Shown here: piece after piece, positions 8,699 through 17,833 of the stretch | Position numbering within the stretch: position 1 is the first letter of the stretch | How the letters are laid out: every line of letters begins with the position of its first letter | NCBI RefSeq assembly: GCF_010119245.1 | Contig: NZ_WNKG01000001.1 | Location: forward strand, 124,001-188,000 | Source: Cyclobacterium salsum | GTDB lineage: Bacteria; Bacteroidota; Bacteroidia; Cytophagales; Cyclobacteriaceae | DNA: 64,000 bases | Reading direction: 5' to 3' | Notes under the pieces: model-generated | The model's database searches: none | Seen by the model: only the letters and a program-made list of their open reading frames with translations | Told to the model about the DNA's origin: nothing | Program-made: the position numbers and the translations under genes

Positions 8699-9913
8699 TT
8701 ATTCGTAAATCAGGTAGTTGGCTCTCATTCGACGGTATTGGTCTAGTTCTTCCTTCCAGGACTCCCGGATTTCAGCTTCATTATCTCCATTCAAAATGGC
8801 TTTCCTCAACGCATCCGTTCCCGCCAGTTTATCAAAAAAGGTATTGAAAAAAGCGGGCCCATTATCCGCTATACGATAGGCCTCCAGAAGGTATTTCAGG
8901 GTAAATTGATGGGAAAGCGGTTCCGATCGGAGGTCCTTGCCGTAGCAAAGCTTGTCTTGCTGTGGGGGATTTTTTGACATGCCCTCTATGCTTACAGGGG
9001 TGAAGGTAAAGTCACCGAATTTTGGGTCCGGATAGCCATAAACCTGAAAAGGAAATAAGGTTCCCCTTCCCAAACTGATATTGGTGCCTTCAAAATAGCA
9101 AAGTGAGGGGTAAAGTCGTATAGAAAGGTCATTGGGAAGGTTGGGGGAGGGTTTTATGGGCAATGCATAAGGCTCCGAATGCTTCCATTGATCGATTTCA
9201 ATGATATCTATCTCTGCCTGGACCCCGTTTTTAAGCCAACCCTCTCCATTGATCATCTGGGCTAATTCACCCACCGTGAGCCCGTGTACGACCGGAATGG
9301 GATGCATGCCGACAAAACTTTCAAATCCAGGCTGTAATATGGGGCCGTCCACGTAGTCGCCATTAGGGTTAGGACGGTCCATGATCATCAAAGGCTTTCC
9401 TTGCTCTGCGCAGGCTTCCATCAGGTAATGCAAGGTACTGATAAAGGTATAAAACCGCACGCCCACATCCTGAATATCAAATAGCACCACATCCACATCG
9501 GACAAGGCTTCGCGGGATGGTTTTTTAGCGTCTCCATATAAAGAGACTAAAGGTAAACCTGTTTGAGGGTCTACTTGATTTTCTACTTTTTCACCGGCAT
9601 CGGCATCTCCCCGAAAGCCGTGCTCCGGTACAAAGACCTTCTGAATAGCCACTCCTTCCGCTAACAAGAAATCAACCAGATGTTGGTTCTGCTTTTGAGT
9701 TAGAACGCTGGTCTGGTTCACGGCAAGGGCTACCCGTTTGTCTTTTAATTTCGGCAAATAAACCTGGGGCCTGTCTGCCCCGGGGCTGATGGGGTTGGCC
9801 GAATCCAGGGAATCCATCTTTTGCTCGTCTTCTTTGGAATCGGACCGGCTGGTACAAAAAGTCAGATTCCCGAACAAAAATGTCAATAGAAGTATTAATT
9901 TTATATCCTTCAT
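8699..9913 (-). CDS. NamZ-like (DUF1343) exo-beta-N-acetylmuramidase, lipoprotein
   Basis: 404 residues from the chosen ATG at 9913. That start gives MKDIKLILLLTFLFGNLTFC, a lipoprotein signal with a cysteine near 20; an upstream in-frame ATG at 9952 would add 13 residues ahead of the signal and is less likely. The family cores are VFVPEHGFRGDADAGE, LFDIQDVGVRFYTFISTL, MDRPNPNGDYVDGP and HGLTVGELAQMIN. DUF1343 proteins include NamZ, which removes N-acetylmuramic acid from non-reducing ends of peptidoglycan fragments. Probably works at the inner leaflet of the outer membrane in cell-wall recycling. Confidence 0.88.
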   Translation of the reverse strand: MKDIKLILLLTFLFGNLTFCTSRSDSKEDEQKMDSLDSANPISPGADRPQVYLPKLKDKRVALAVNQTSVLTQKQNQHLVDFLLAEGVAIQKVFVPEHGFRGDADAGEKVENQVDPQTGLPLVSLYGDAKKPSREALSDVDVVLFDIQDVGVRFYTFISTLHYLMEACAEQGKPLMIMDRPNPNGDYVDGPILQPGFESFVGMHPIPVVHGLTVGELAQMINGEGWLKNGVQAEIDIIEIDQWKHSEPYALPIKPSPNLPNDLSIRLYPSLCYFEGTNISLGRGTLFPFQVYGYPDPKFGDFTFTPVSIEGMSKNPPQQDKLCYGKDLRSEPLSHQFTLKYLLEAYRIADNGPAFFNTFFDKLAGTDALRKAILNGDNEAEIRESWKEELDQYRRMRANYLIYE

Positions 9914-9951
9914 GTTAATTTGCATTTTATCTAACAAAATAAACGACTTCA

Positions 9952-11172
9952 TTGAACCTTTCCTACTTCATTGCAAAAAGAATCAGTTTTAAAAAGACGG
10001 GAGGTTTCACCGGTACCATTCATCGGATTGCCGTAGCCAGTATTGCGTTAGGGCTTTCGATCATGATTATTTCGTTTTTGATACTGGAAGGATTTCAAAC
10101 GGTTATTTCCGATAAAGTTTTTTCTTTTACGGGCCATTACCAGGTCAATAGGTTTGTCATGAGCCAGGCCCTGGATGAGTCTCCAACCAGTACCGAGAGC
10201 AATTTTTATACAAATTTTGAACAGCTAGAATATATACGGCATGTGCAGGGGTATGCGAATAAGCCTGCCTTGATCAAGGGAGAAGAGGAGGTAGAAGGAG
10301 TGATGATGAAAGGAGTGGGACCTGAGTTTGATAGTGTCTCTTTCAAGAATTCCCTGGTTGAAGGTCGGTTTATCCAATTTTCTGAAGGGCGTTCCGCTTC
10401 CAATGAAATCATTCTTAGTTCAAAGATCGCCCGGAAAATGCTCCTGGAACTCGGAGACCAGGTGACGATGTACTTTGTACAGGATCCCCCCCGGTTCCGA
10501 AGACTTACTGTAGTAGGGATTTACGAAACGTTTCTGGAGGATTTTGACGATAAAATTGTCCTCGGTGACATCCAACTCATCCGGATACTCAATGATTGGG
10601 ACAAAGACCAGGTAGGAGGTTTTGAGGTCTTTTTGAACGATCCGGCACAAATTGATCGTTTCCAAGCTGAATTGTACGATTTTATTGACTACGACCTGCG
10701 ACTGGTAAAGGTGACGGATAAATTTATTCAAATCTTTGACTGGCTGGAGCTGCTTAATAATAATGTGTATGTGTTTTTGGCATTGATTCTCTTTGTGGCT
10801 GCCTTTAATATGGTATCGATTTTATTTATCCTGATCATGGAAAGAACATCGATGATTGGACTATTAAAAGCACTGGGCGCAACGAACAAACAAATCCGAA
10901 ATATCTTTATTTGGAATGGCATCCGCATCATCGGGAGAGGCCTGTTTTTAGGGAACTTAATAGGACTTGGGTTTGGGTTTATTCAGGAACAAACCCGTTG
11001 GGTAAGCCTAAATGCAGAAAATTACTACATGAGCTATGTACCGGTATTCTGGGATTGGCCGACTATTATTGGTCTGAATGTGTTGGTATTGGGCGTGACA
11101 ACCGTCGTGTTGTTCCTGCCTGCGATGATTATCAGTAATGTAAACCCGATCAAATCCATCAAGTTTAATTGA
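9952..11172 (+). CDS. FtsX/LolE-like ABC transporter permease
   Basis: 406 residues, start codon TTG: an in-frame TAA at 9940-9942 leaves no upstream start and the product begins with the family-typical NLSYFIAKRISF. One membrane helix near 24-47, a large periplasmic MacB/LolE-like domain, then three helices at the C-terminus (VFLALILFVAAFNMVSILFIL, a second after IIGRGLFLGNLIGLG and a last in VLVLGVTTVVLFLP). This is the layout of LolC/E lipoprotein-release permeases. No ATPase gene lies beside it, so the partner LolD is elsewhere. Divergent from the NamZ-like gene with only 38 nt between the two starts. Confidence 0.85.
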   Translation: MNLSYFIAKRISFKKTGGFTGTIHRIAVASIALGLSIMIISFLILEGFQTVISDKVFSFTGHYQVNRFVMSQALDESPTSTESNFYTNFEQLEYIRHVQGYANKPALIKGEEEVEGVMMKGVGPEFDSVSFKNSLVEGRFIQFSEGRSASNEIILSSKIARKMLLELGDQVTMYFVQDPPRFRRLTVVGIYETFLEDFDDKIVLGDIQLIRILNDWDKDQVGGFEVFLNDPAQIDRFQAELYDFIDYDLRLVKVTDKFIQIFDWLELLNNNVYVFLALILFVAAFNMVSILFILIMERTSMIGLLKALGATNKQIRNIFIWNGIRIIGRGLFLGNLIGLGFGFIQEQTRWVSLNAENYYMSYVPVFWDWPTIIGLNVLVLGVTTVVLFLPAMIISNVNPIKSIKFN

Positions 11173-11905
11173 CCGGGCGGTATTTTTTAATCATGCTCTT
11201 TAGCTTCAGGTAGATCACGCCAAAAACAGCTTCTCTAAAAATATGTTTGGACATTTTCGAGGTACCTCTGGTTCGGTCTGTAAAAATAATGGGCACCTCA
11301 AAAATGTCGAATCCTAGTTTCCATGCCGTAAATTTCATTTCTATTTGGAAAGCATAACCGATAAACCGGATTTTTTCCAGATTAATGGCTTCCAGTACCC
11401 GGCTTCGGTAACAAACGAATCCAGCGGTTGTGTCCCTGATGGGAATACCGGTAATAAATTGCACGTACTTACTTGCGAAAAAGGACATCAAGACCCTTCC
11501 CATGGGCCAGTTAACTACGTTTACCCCTGATACGTACCGGGAGCCAATTACCATGTCGTGCCCATCCCGGAAAGCCGCCTCGTATAATTTGCTCAGATCC
11601 CGGGGGTTGTGGGAAAAATCGGCATCCATTTCAAAAATGTATTCGTACCCATTTTGCAGGGCATAGGTGAAGCCCTCCAGGTAGGCCGTCCCCAAACCTA
11701 GTTTCCCTTGTCGTTCTTTTAAGAATAAGTTGGAAGAATAAATGGTTTTCATTTCCCTTACCAAAGCTGCCGTGCCATCCGGAGAGCCATCATCGATGAC
11801 CAACACGTCAAAATGCTCCGGGAGCGCCAAAACTTCACGAATGATGTCCTGGATATTCTCCTTTTCATTGTAAGTAGGGATAATGACTAATTTATTGCTT
11901 TTCAT
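11165..11905 (-). CDS. Polyprenol monophosphomannose synthase-like glycosyltransferase (GT2)
   Basis: 246 residues, no membrane anchor. GT-A fold start LVIIPTYNEKENIQDIIREV, nucleotide-sugar region VIDDGSPDGTAALV, DxD-type motif in FEMDADFSHNPRDL and the DPM1-type RYVSGVNVVNWPMGR. DPM1-like enzymes transfer a hexose from a nucleotide sugar to polyprenyl phosphate, giving donors for extracytoplasmic glycosylation. The 3' end overlaps the convergent permease gene by 8 nt. Confidence 0.9.
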   Translation of the reverse strand: MKSNKLVIIPTYNEKENIQDIIREVLALPEHFDVLVIDDGSPDGTAALVREMKTIYSSNLFLKERQGKLGLGTAYLEGFTYALQNGYEYIFEMDADFSHNPRDLSKLYEAAFRDGHDMVIGSRYVSGVNVVNWPMGRVLMSFFASKYVQFITGIPIRDTTAGFVCYRSRVLEAINLEKIRFIGYAFQIEMKFTAWKLGFDIFEVPIIFTDRTRGTSKMSKHIFREAVFGVIYLKLKSMIKKYRPVN

Positions 11906-12022
11906 ATACCGGAAAACAAAAGTAAAATTAAAAACCGTATTTTCTTTGGGATACGGAAAATATTAGCCTTCCAAAGAAGTTAAAAGTTGTAAAAAAAATG
12001 GTTTTACCTCAGTTGCTAAGGG

Positions 12023-12844
12023 TTAGCGACTTTCCGCGCATCGCGGAAGGTTTGATTTGGCCAGAAGATTACCATTCATTGCAGCGGTTTCCAGATCAAA
12101 ACAGGCCTGGCGTGGATTTTCTTCTATTAAGCAAAGTGCCCTCCTGGCCAAGGCATCGTAGTGTTTCGGTTCTTCCTCCAGTACCCAGTCAAAATCTTCC
12201 ACAGCCCAATCTATGTAGCCTAGTTTCATCAGGGCAAATCCTCTGTTATAGTGCGCAGTAAGGTTATCCGGCTCTATTTCCAGGTATTTGTTAAAGGAAA
12301 CAATTGTTCCCAGACCGTCTCCTGAGTAGGCCATGGCAATGCCCTTGTAAAAATAAGGCTCGGGCTCATTAGGTTGGAGATGGCTGGCCTCTTCCAAAAA
12401 CTCAACCGCACTTTTGTACCTACCGTTTTTGATCAGGGAGCGAGCCAATAACAACAGGATGTCATAATCTTTGGGATCGTGCATGGCGGCCAGTAGAAGG
12501 TTTTTTTCTGCTGTTTTCAGATCCTCTTGTTCCCAGGCGATCTTTCCAATGCCAGCATAAGCTTGTGCATAGGTAGGTTCCAGGGCTAAAATTTTATGAT
12601 AATCTGCCAATGCTTCCCGGTGTAGCCCTAGTTCCTCATAGGACCTTGCACGTAGATGAAGCGCTTTTATATCCGTTCCGCTTATAAATAGGACCCTGTC
12701 AAATTCCTTTATAGCCCTTTCATAGTTACCACTTAAGTACAAGGATTCTGCATCTCTGTAGTTACCGATACAACTAATATGGAGAAACAACAGACACCAA
12801 CAGGTACCATAAAGAGAGGTTAGAGGTAGTTTGGTTATTAACAT
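12023..12844 (-). CDS. TPR-repeat lipoprotein
   Basis: 273 residues. Signal sequence ends in LLFLHISC (lipobox cysteine near 25). The rest is about seven tetratricopeptide units, for example LYLSGNYERAIKEFDRVL, ALHLRARSYEELGLHREALA and AHYNRGFALMKLGYIDWAVEDF. TPR arrays bind peptides or partner proteins; the lipoprotein signal places it in the periplasm or outer membrane. Monocistronic by position (about 118 nt to the gene upstream on the map and 237 nt to hisB). No specific partner is indicated. Confidence 0.85.
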   Translation of the reverse strand: MLITKLPLTSLYGTCWCLLFLHISCIGNYRDAESLYLSGNYERAIKEFDRVLFISGTDIKALHLRARSYEELGLHREALADYHKILALEPTYAQAYAGIGKIAWEQEDLKTAEKNLLLAAMHDPKDYDILLLLARSLIKNGRYKSAVEFLEEASHLQPNEPEPYFYKGIAMAYSGDGLGTIVSFNKYLEIEPDNLTAHYNRGFALMKLGYIDWAVEDFDWVLEEEPKHYDALARRALCLIEENPRQACFDLETAAMNGNLLAKSNLPRCAESR

Positions 12845-13045
12845 GTTAGTTTAAATATAGTAAAAATATTTTTCCGAACAAAAAATACCAGCTATTCGAT
12901 CCAATAATGGAGAGACTTCGTAAATACCGGAAAATAAACGCTTGAGGTTTTAACCACCGAAAAATACTTGGTAAACGGATTCCAGGTCCTGCTAAGTAGG
13001 AACCGAAAGCGTACAGCAATAAGAAAAAAAGTGGTTATTTTTTAA

Positions 13046-13075
13046 AAGGGCTATCCAAACGACAGGATAGCCCTT
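13046..13075 (-). terminator. Terminator closing the his gene cluster
   Basis: Perfect 11-bp stem: AAGGGCTATCC at 13046-13056 and its complement at 13065-13075, 8-nt loop, starting 6 nt after the hisB stop. T-rich flanks are present on both sides. Its presence shows that the his transcript ends after hisB and does not continue into hisHAFI. Confidence 0.8.
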
Positions 13076-13081
13076 GGTTTT

Positions 13082-14182
13082 TTATAAAGTACCCTTGGTG
13101 CTGGGAAGTTGATCCAGGGCTTGAAGGTCTTTTCGTACAGCCATTTTGATGGCCCTGGCAAGTCCTTTGAAAATAGCTTCAATTTTATGATGTTCGTTAT
13201 TTCCTTCGGCTTTGATATTCAGATTACACTTTGCCGTATCGCTGAAGGACTTAAAAAAGTGGAAAAACATTTCTGTTGGCATGTCTCCAATTTTTTCCCG
13301 CTTGAAATCGGCTTCCCATACCAACCAGGGCCGCCCGCCAAAATCCACTGCTACCTGCGCCAGACAGTCGTCCATGGGTAATAGAAATCCATAACGATAG
13401 ATTCCCTTTTTGTCTCCCATAGCCTGAAGGTAGGCCTCTCCCAGGGCCAGCGCCGTATCTTCTATGGTATGGTGCTCGTCTATATGCAAATCTCCGTCTA
13501 CCTTAATGCTTAGATCTGTGCCGCCATGTTTGGCCAATTGGTCCAACATGTGATCAAAAAAGGGTAAACCGGTATGCACCTGGCTTTTTCCCGAACCATC
13601 CAGATTTAGATCAATTGCGATTTTAGTCTCCGATGTATTTCGGGTAATGTGGGCTTTTCTTGGCGGCAATTTTAAAAAAGCATACACTTCATCCCAGGAG
13701 TCAAAACACCGGTCCGCATCGGGTTCTTGCTCTTTACCGAAAAAGATAGATTGGCATCCCATATTTTTTGCCAACTGGACGTCCGTTTTTCGATCGCCGA
13801 TCACATAGGAATTTTCCAGATCGTAATCTCCATTGAGGTAGGAGAGGAGCATACCGGTGCCGGGTTTCCGGGTAGCTGCCTTTTCATGCTCGAAGGTTTT
13901 ATCAATATGTATGGCGGCAAATACCACCCCTTCCTGCTCCAACGTTTTTAACATTTTGTACTGGGCAGGCCAGAAATCCTCGTTGGGAAAAGACGGGGTA
14001 CCCAATCCGTCCTGGTTGGTCACGAGTACCAGCTCAAAATCTCCGTCCTCGGCCAACTTACTCAAATTGGTAATGGATCGGGGAATAAACTCTAGTTTTT
14101 CGAGGCTGTCCACTTGGAAATCCGTAGGAGGTTCTTTAATAATGGTGCCATCCCGATCGATAAATAATACCTTTTTCTTCAT
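13082..14182 (-). CDS. hisB: Bifunctional histidinol-phosphatase / imidazoleglycerol-phosphate dehydratase
   Basis: 366 residues, two catalytic domains. The N-terminal HAD phosphatase has the nucleophile motif FIDRDGTII at 6-14 and removes phosphate from histidinol phosphate. The C-terminal IGP dehydratase from about 178 has the metal-binding motifs [17 protein letters not shown] and [16 protein letters not shown]. Follows hisC by 4 nt and is the last gene of the cluster here. Confidence 0.95.
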   Translation of the reverse strand: MKKKVLFIDRDGTIIKEPPTDFQVDSLEKLEFIPRSITNLSKLAEDGDFELVLVTNQDGLGTPSFPNEDFWPAQYKMLKTLEQEGVVFAAIHIDKTFEHEKAATRKPGTGMLLSYLNGDYDLENSYVIGDRKTDVQLAKNMGCQSIFFGKEQEPDADRCFDSWDEVYAFLKLPPRKAHITRNTSETKIAIDLNLDGSGKSQVHTGLPFFDHMLDQLAKHGGTDLSIKVDGDLHIDEHHTIEDTALALGEAYLQAMGDKKGIYRYGFLLPMDDCLAQVAVDFGGRPWLVWEADFKREKIGDMPTEMFFHFFKSFSDTAKCNLNIKAEGNNEHHKIEAIFKGLARAIKMAVRKDLQALDQLPSTKGTL

Positions 14183-14186
14183 GATT

Positions 14187-15269
14187 TTATGAATTTACAA
14201 CCTCGGAAATGGACGGCTCAGATAGAACAGTTTGTAACGCCTGAATTAATTGGTCGTTTTCCAATTGATTTCCTACCGTAATCCGCAGGCAATCCCCACA
14301 ATGCTGTACGGCTGATCGGTCCCGCACGATTATCTTTTTTTCTACCAGTCGTTGGTACACTTTTTTCGCCTGGGGTACTTTGACGAGAAAAAAGTTTGCC
14401 TGAGAGGGATAGACCTTCTCTACTTGCGGTATTTTTTCCAATTGTTTCCGAAGCGACTCTTTTTGGACGAGGATTTCCCGAATCATTTGCTCCAGTTTTT
14501 CAGTATTTTCGAGCGCCGCCGCCGCAGTTTCCTGTGTTAGCCCGCTGATGTTATAGGGAGGTTTGATTTTATTGAGGATGGCAATGATATCAGGAGACGC
14601 AAAGGCCATTCCAAGTCGCAGCGCCGCCAAGCCCCAGGCTTTGGATAGGGTTTGCATGACGAGCAGGTTTGGAAAATCCTCCAGCATGTTTGAAAATCCC
14701 GGTTCTGCACTAAAGTCTATGTAGGCTTCATCGATGACCACCAAGCCATTAAAATGCTCCACTACCTGAAGAATGGATTCCCGTTTCAGCGTATTGCCGC
14801 TCGGATTATTAGGAGAACAGATAAAGATTATTTTCGTATGCGCATCAACCGCCTCCAGCACCTTATCAGGTAGTATTTGAAAATCAGGGGTTAAGGGTAC
14901 TTTTTTTACGAAAACGTCGTTGATTCCGGCACTGACCTCGTACATGCCATAGGTAGGGGGCAGGATGATGACATTGTCCAGCCCTGGCTGGCAAAAAGCT
15001 CTGAAAAGCAAATCAATGGCCTCATCGCTTCCATTGCCCAGAAAAATCTGCTTTTTGTCCATCTTTTTCAATTTAGAGAGCTTCTCTTTCAATTCATTCT
15101 GGTAAGGATCCGGGTACCGGTTGAAATCCTGTTCGGTAATAGAGCCCAGCGGATTTTCATTGGCATCCAGAAAAATCCCTTCTTTACCACTGTACTCGTC
15201 TCTGGCGGAGGAATATGGTTTTAAGGCGGCAATATGTGGACGCAAAAGCGTTTGGAGATCGAATTCCAT
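14187..15269 (-). CDS. hisC: Histidinol-phosphate aminotransferase
   Basis: 360 residues, fold-type I PLP enzyme converting imidazole acetol phosphate to histidinol phosphate. Visible: [10 protein letters not shown] at 33-42, [11 protein letters not shown] near 76-86, SPNNPSGN at 152-159, VIDEAYIDF near 178-186 and the PLP lysine K210 in [14 protein letters not shown]. One nt separates it from hisD and 4 nt from hisB, so the three are tightly coupled. Confidence 0.96.
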   Translation of the reverse strand: MEFDLQTLLRPHIAALKPYSSARDEYSGKEGIFLDANENPLGSITEQDFNRYPDPYQNELKEKLSKLKKMDKKQIFLGNGSDEAIDLLFRAFCQPGLDNVIILPPTYGMYEVSAGINDVFVKKVPLTPDFQILPDKVLEAVDAHTKIIFICSPNNPSGNTLKRESILQVVEHFNGLVVIDEAYIDFSAEPGFSNMLEDFPNLLVMQTLSKAWGLAALRLGMAFASPDIIAILNKIKPPYNISGLTQETAAAALENTEKLEQMIREILVQKESLRKQLEKIPQVEKVYPSQANFFLVKVPQAKKVYQRLVEKKIIVRDRSAVQHCGDCLRITVGNQLENDQLIQALQTVLSEPSISEVVNS

Positions 15270-15270
15270 C

Positions 15271-16563
15271 TTACTTACTTTTTGAAAGGTGGTTTAAACG
15301 AACGGTTACAGCATTTTTATGGGCCTGTAGGTTTTCGTGTTGTGCCATGATTTCGATGGCAGGCCCCAGTAATTGAATCCCTGTGGGGGTGATTTTCTGA
15401 TAGGTTATCTTTTTTACAAAACTGTCCAATGATACTCCGGAATAGCTTCTGGCATAACCGTTAGTAGGTAGGGTATGATTGGTGCCGGAGGCATAATCGC
15501 CTGCCGACTCTGGGGTGAAATTTCCAATAAATACCGAACCGGCATTTACGATGCCTTGAATGGCTATTTCTTCATCATTGACAGCCAGGATCAGATGTTC
15601 CGGTGCGTAAGCGTTGATCAGGTCAAGAGCCTGATCCATCTTCTCCATAACAATGGCTACACTATTTTCCAGGGCTTTTTTGGCTATTTTTTGCCTGGGA
15701 AGTTCTTCTAGCTGCAGTTCTACAAATTTCAGAACCTTAGTCACGAACTTTTCTGAAGGACCGACTAATACCACCTGACTGTCTACTCCGTGTTCAGCCT
15801 GGGATAAAAGATCAGCGGCGACAAACTCAGGTACAGCACTTTCATCGGCATAAACCAAAACCTCCGAAGGTCCTGCAGGCATGTCGATGGCGACTCCCTG
15901 CCGGGTGGCAAGTTGTTTGGCTGCGGTGACGTATTGATTTCCGGGGCCAAATATTTTATCTACCTGAGGAACGGAGTCTGTTCCATAGCACATGGCTGCA
16001 ATGGCCTGCGCACCCCCAGCCTTTACAATTTTTGTAATGCCTATTAAGGAAGCGGTATAAAGGATGGCTGGGTGAATTTCACCCTTTGGATCCGGGGGGG
16101 TACACAACACGATTTCCCTACATCCGGCCAATTTTGCCGGAACGCCCAACATTAGTACCGTTGAAAACAGGGGGGCAGTACCTCCCGGTATGTACAAACC
16201 TACTTTCTGGATGGCCACGCTTCGGCGCATACAAGTGACCCCTTCCGAAATTTCAGAACTGATGGAAGGCATCTCCTGGAGCTTATGAAATTTTTCAATA
16301 TTTCGTTTGGCTGTTTGGATTGCCTCCCGTAAATCAGGACTCAGTCGCTCGCCAGCAGCATCCATGGTGCCCTGGTCTACCAGTAAGGAATCGATTTCTG
16401 CATGGTCATATTCCAGGGCAAATTTTTTCAACGCTTTATCTCCCTGGCGTTTGACCTTTTTCATGATCGGCTTGACGATCTTTTCTATTGCCTTCATTTT
16501 TTGAACGGGTCGGGCCAGTTCTTTTTTCCATGTTTTGCTATCAGGGTTCACCAGGATTCTCAT
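15271..16563 (-). CDS. hisD: Histidinol dehydrogenase
   Basis: 430 residues; zinc-dependent, NAD-linked two-step oxidation of histidinol to histidine. Characteristic segments: VGLYIPGGTAPLFSTVLML, GGAQAIAAMCYGTDSVP, KIFGPGNQYVTAAK, PAGPSEVLV and the catalytic Glu-His in NAYAPEHLILAV. Downstream of hisG with a 91-nt gap; shares an operon with hisC and hisB. Confidence 0.96.
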   Translation of the reverse strand: MRILVNPDSKTWKKELARPVQKMKAIEKIVKPIMKKVKRQGDKALKKFALEYDHAEIDSLLVDQGTMDAAGERLSPDLREAIQTAKRNIEKFHKLQEMPSISSEISEGVTCMRRSVAIQKVGLYIPGGTAPLFSTVLMLGVPAKLAGCREIVLCTPPDPKGEIHPAILYTASLIGITKIVKAGGAQAIAAMCYGTDSVPQVDKIFGPGNQYVTAAKQLATRQGVAIDMPAGPSEVLVYADESAVPEFVAADLLSQAEHGVDSQVVLVGPSEKFVTKVLKFVELQLEELPRQKIAKKALENSVAIVMEKMDQALDLINAYAPEHLILAVNDEEIAIQGIVNAGSVFIGNFTPESAGDYASGTNHTLPTNGYARSYSGVSLDSFVKKITYQKITPTGIQLLGPAIEIMAQHENLQAHKNAVTVRLNHLSKSK

Positions 16564-16654
16564 GTTGTGTCGATTATTAGTCCCTTAAATTAACGAAAAG
16601 CGATTTAAAATTTCTCAGGCCGGGGGAGAAAAGCAAGCCTCGGTTAGTCTGGAT

Positions 16655-17515
16655 TTAAAGGACCATTTTTTCAATGGGCACGACTAAAATCCCCTGAGCC
16701 CCTGCCGTTCTCAATTCTTCTATGTTTTCCCAAAACTGGTCCTCACTAATTACTGAGTGCACGGATGACCATCCTTCCTCTGCCAGGGGTAGGATGGTGG
16801 GGCTTCTCATACCGGGAATCAGAGAAATGATTTTATCAATGGATGCATTGGGTGCATTTAAGAGAACGTATTTGTTTTTCTTGCCCTTTTGCACCGCGTC
16901 CATTCGAAACAGCAGTTTTTCTACGATTTGCTGCTTTTCAACAGGAAGCGCATTATTGCAAATCAAGACGGCTTCAGATTGGAAGATCTCCTCCACTTCT
17001 TTCAAGCCGTTCATCATAAGAGTGGAGCCGGAGCTTACAATATCGCAAATGCCTTCAGCCAGGCCGATGCTGGGAGCAATTTCCACGGACCCACTGATCT
17101 CATGTATTTCAGCCTGTACCTGCTTCAATTTCAGGTAGTCACCCAGGATTTTGGGATAGGAGGTAGCGATATTTTTACCTTCAAAATAACCGACCCCTGA
17201 GTACTCCTCTCCCTTGGGAATGGCCAGTGATAGCCTGCATTTGGAAAACCCAAGCTTTTTAAGAACCGTTACATCCTTGTTTTTTTCGACCAATTCGTTT
17301 TCCCCAACGATTCCCAAATCGGCCACGCCGTCGGCTACGTATCCCGGAATGTCATCGTCTCTCAAAAATAAAAACTCCACAGGAAAGTTGGTAGCAGTGG
17401 ACTTTAGTTTTCCGGCACCATTGTGAAATTTGATACCACATTCTTTGATAAGCTTTAGTGATTCCTCACTTAGCCGCCCACTTTTTTGAACGGCTATTCT
17501 GATATTGTTTTCCAT
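16655..17515 (-). CDS. hisG: ATP phosphoribosyltransferase, long form
   Basis: First step of histidine synthesis, joining ATP and PRPP. 286 residues, the long form with a C-terminal ACT-like regulatory domain from about 215 (SPTILPLAEEGWSSVHSVI), so it should be feedback-inhibited by histidine without a HisZ subunit. Core motifs are IRIAVQKSGRLSEESLKLI at the start and the PRPP-loop region DIVSSGSTLMMNGLKEVEEI. Preceded by the His-rich leader ORF at 17598-17687 that probably controls it. Confidence 0.96.
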   Translation of the reverse strand: MENNIRIAVQKSGRLSEESLKLIKECGIKFHNGAGKLKSTATNFPVEFLFLRDDDIPGYVADGVADLGIVGENELVEKNKDVTVLKKLGFSKCRLSLAIPKGEEYSGVGYFEGKNIATSYPKILGDYLKLKQVQAEIHEISGSVEIAPSIGLAEGICDIVSSGSTLMMNGLKEVEEIFQSEAVLICNNALPVEKQQIVEKLLFRMDAVQKGKKNKYVLLNAPNASIDKIISLIPGMRSPTILPLAEEGWSSVHSVISEDQFWENIEELRTAGAQGILVVPIEKMVL

Positions 17516-17597
17516 GAATTATTAATACACTGGTGACTATAAATTTTTGAAGGAAATAAATGTTCCCTGCAAGAGGAAGGTCGGACAAATTCCGGAA

Positions 17598-17687
17598 TCA
17601 GCAAGAATGGTGACCCGCATGATGCCAGCGAGCATTTGCTAAATGGAAAAATGATGCTGTATGGCAATTGTGCTCGCGGGTCTTCAT
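17598..17687 (-). CDS. His-rich leader peptide of the histidine operon (29 aa)
   Basis: ATG at 17687, TGA at 17598-17600, 29 residues beginning MKTREHNCH and ending RWHHAGHHSC. Histidines at 6, 9, 15, 22, 23, 26 and 27, seven in 29, clustered at the end, 82 nt before the hisG start. In the RNA, ACCCGCGAGCA (positions 17671-17681) can pair with TGCTCGC (17628-17634) and GCGGGT (17613-17618); these downstream arms lie among the last His codons, so ribosome stalling at His codons would change the folding. This is the classical layout of His-dependent attenuation. No clean U-tract terminator is visible before hisG, so the output step may be translational. Confidence 0.8.
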   Translation of the reverse strand: MKTREHNCHTASFFHLANARWHHAGHHSC

Positions 17688-17748
17688 AATGTTGCAAATT
17701 TAATGAGCTATTGCTAACATACAAAATAATAGGTGGATTACTGGCCTA

Positions 17749-17777
17749 AAAAAAGAGGCCCCAATCGGAGCCTCTTC
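17749..17777 (-). terminator. Terminator after the GluTR-like gene
   Basis: Arms AAGAGGC at 17753-17759 and GCCTCTT at 17770-17776, followed on the minus strand by seven T residues. It lies about 57 nt after the stop at 17834 and separates the GluTR-like transcript from the his leader. Confidence 0.8.
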
Positions 17778-17833
17778 TACATTAAACCAACCAAACCAAA
17801 AAATAATTATACTTATTATGCCATTCTAAAAAA

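Noticed and set aside
17494-17724. 76-codon ORF covering the his leader in another frame
   Set aside because: Overlaps the start of hisG and has implausible composition; the His-rich 29-codon ORF explains the region better.
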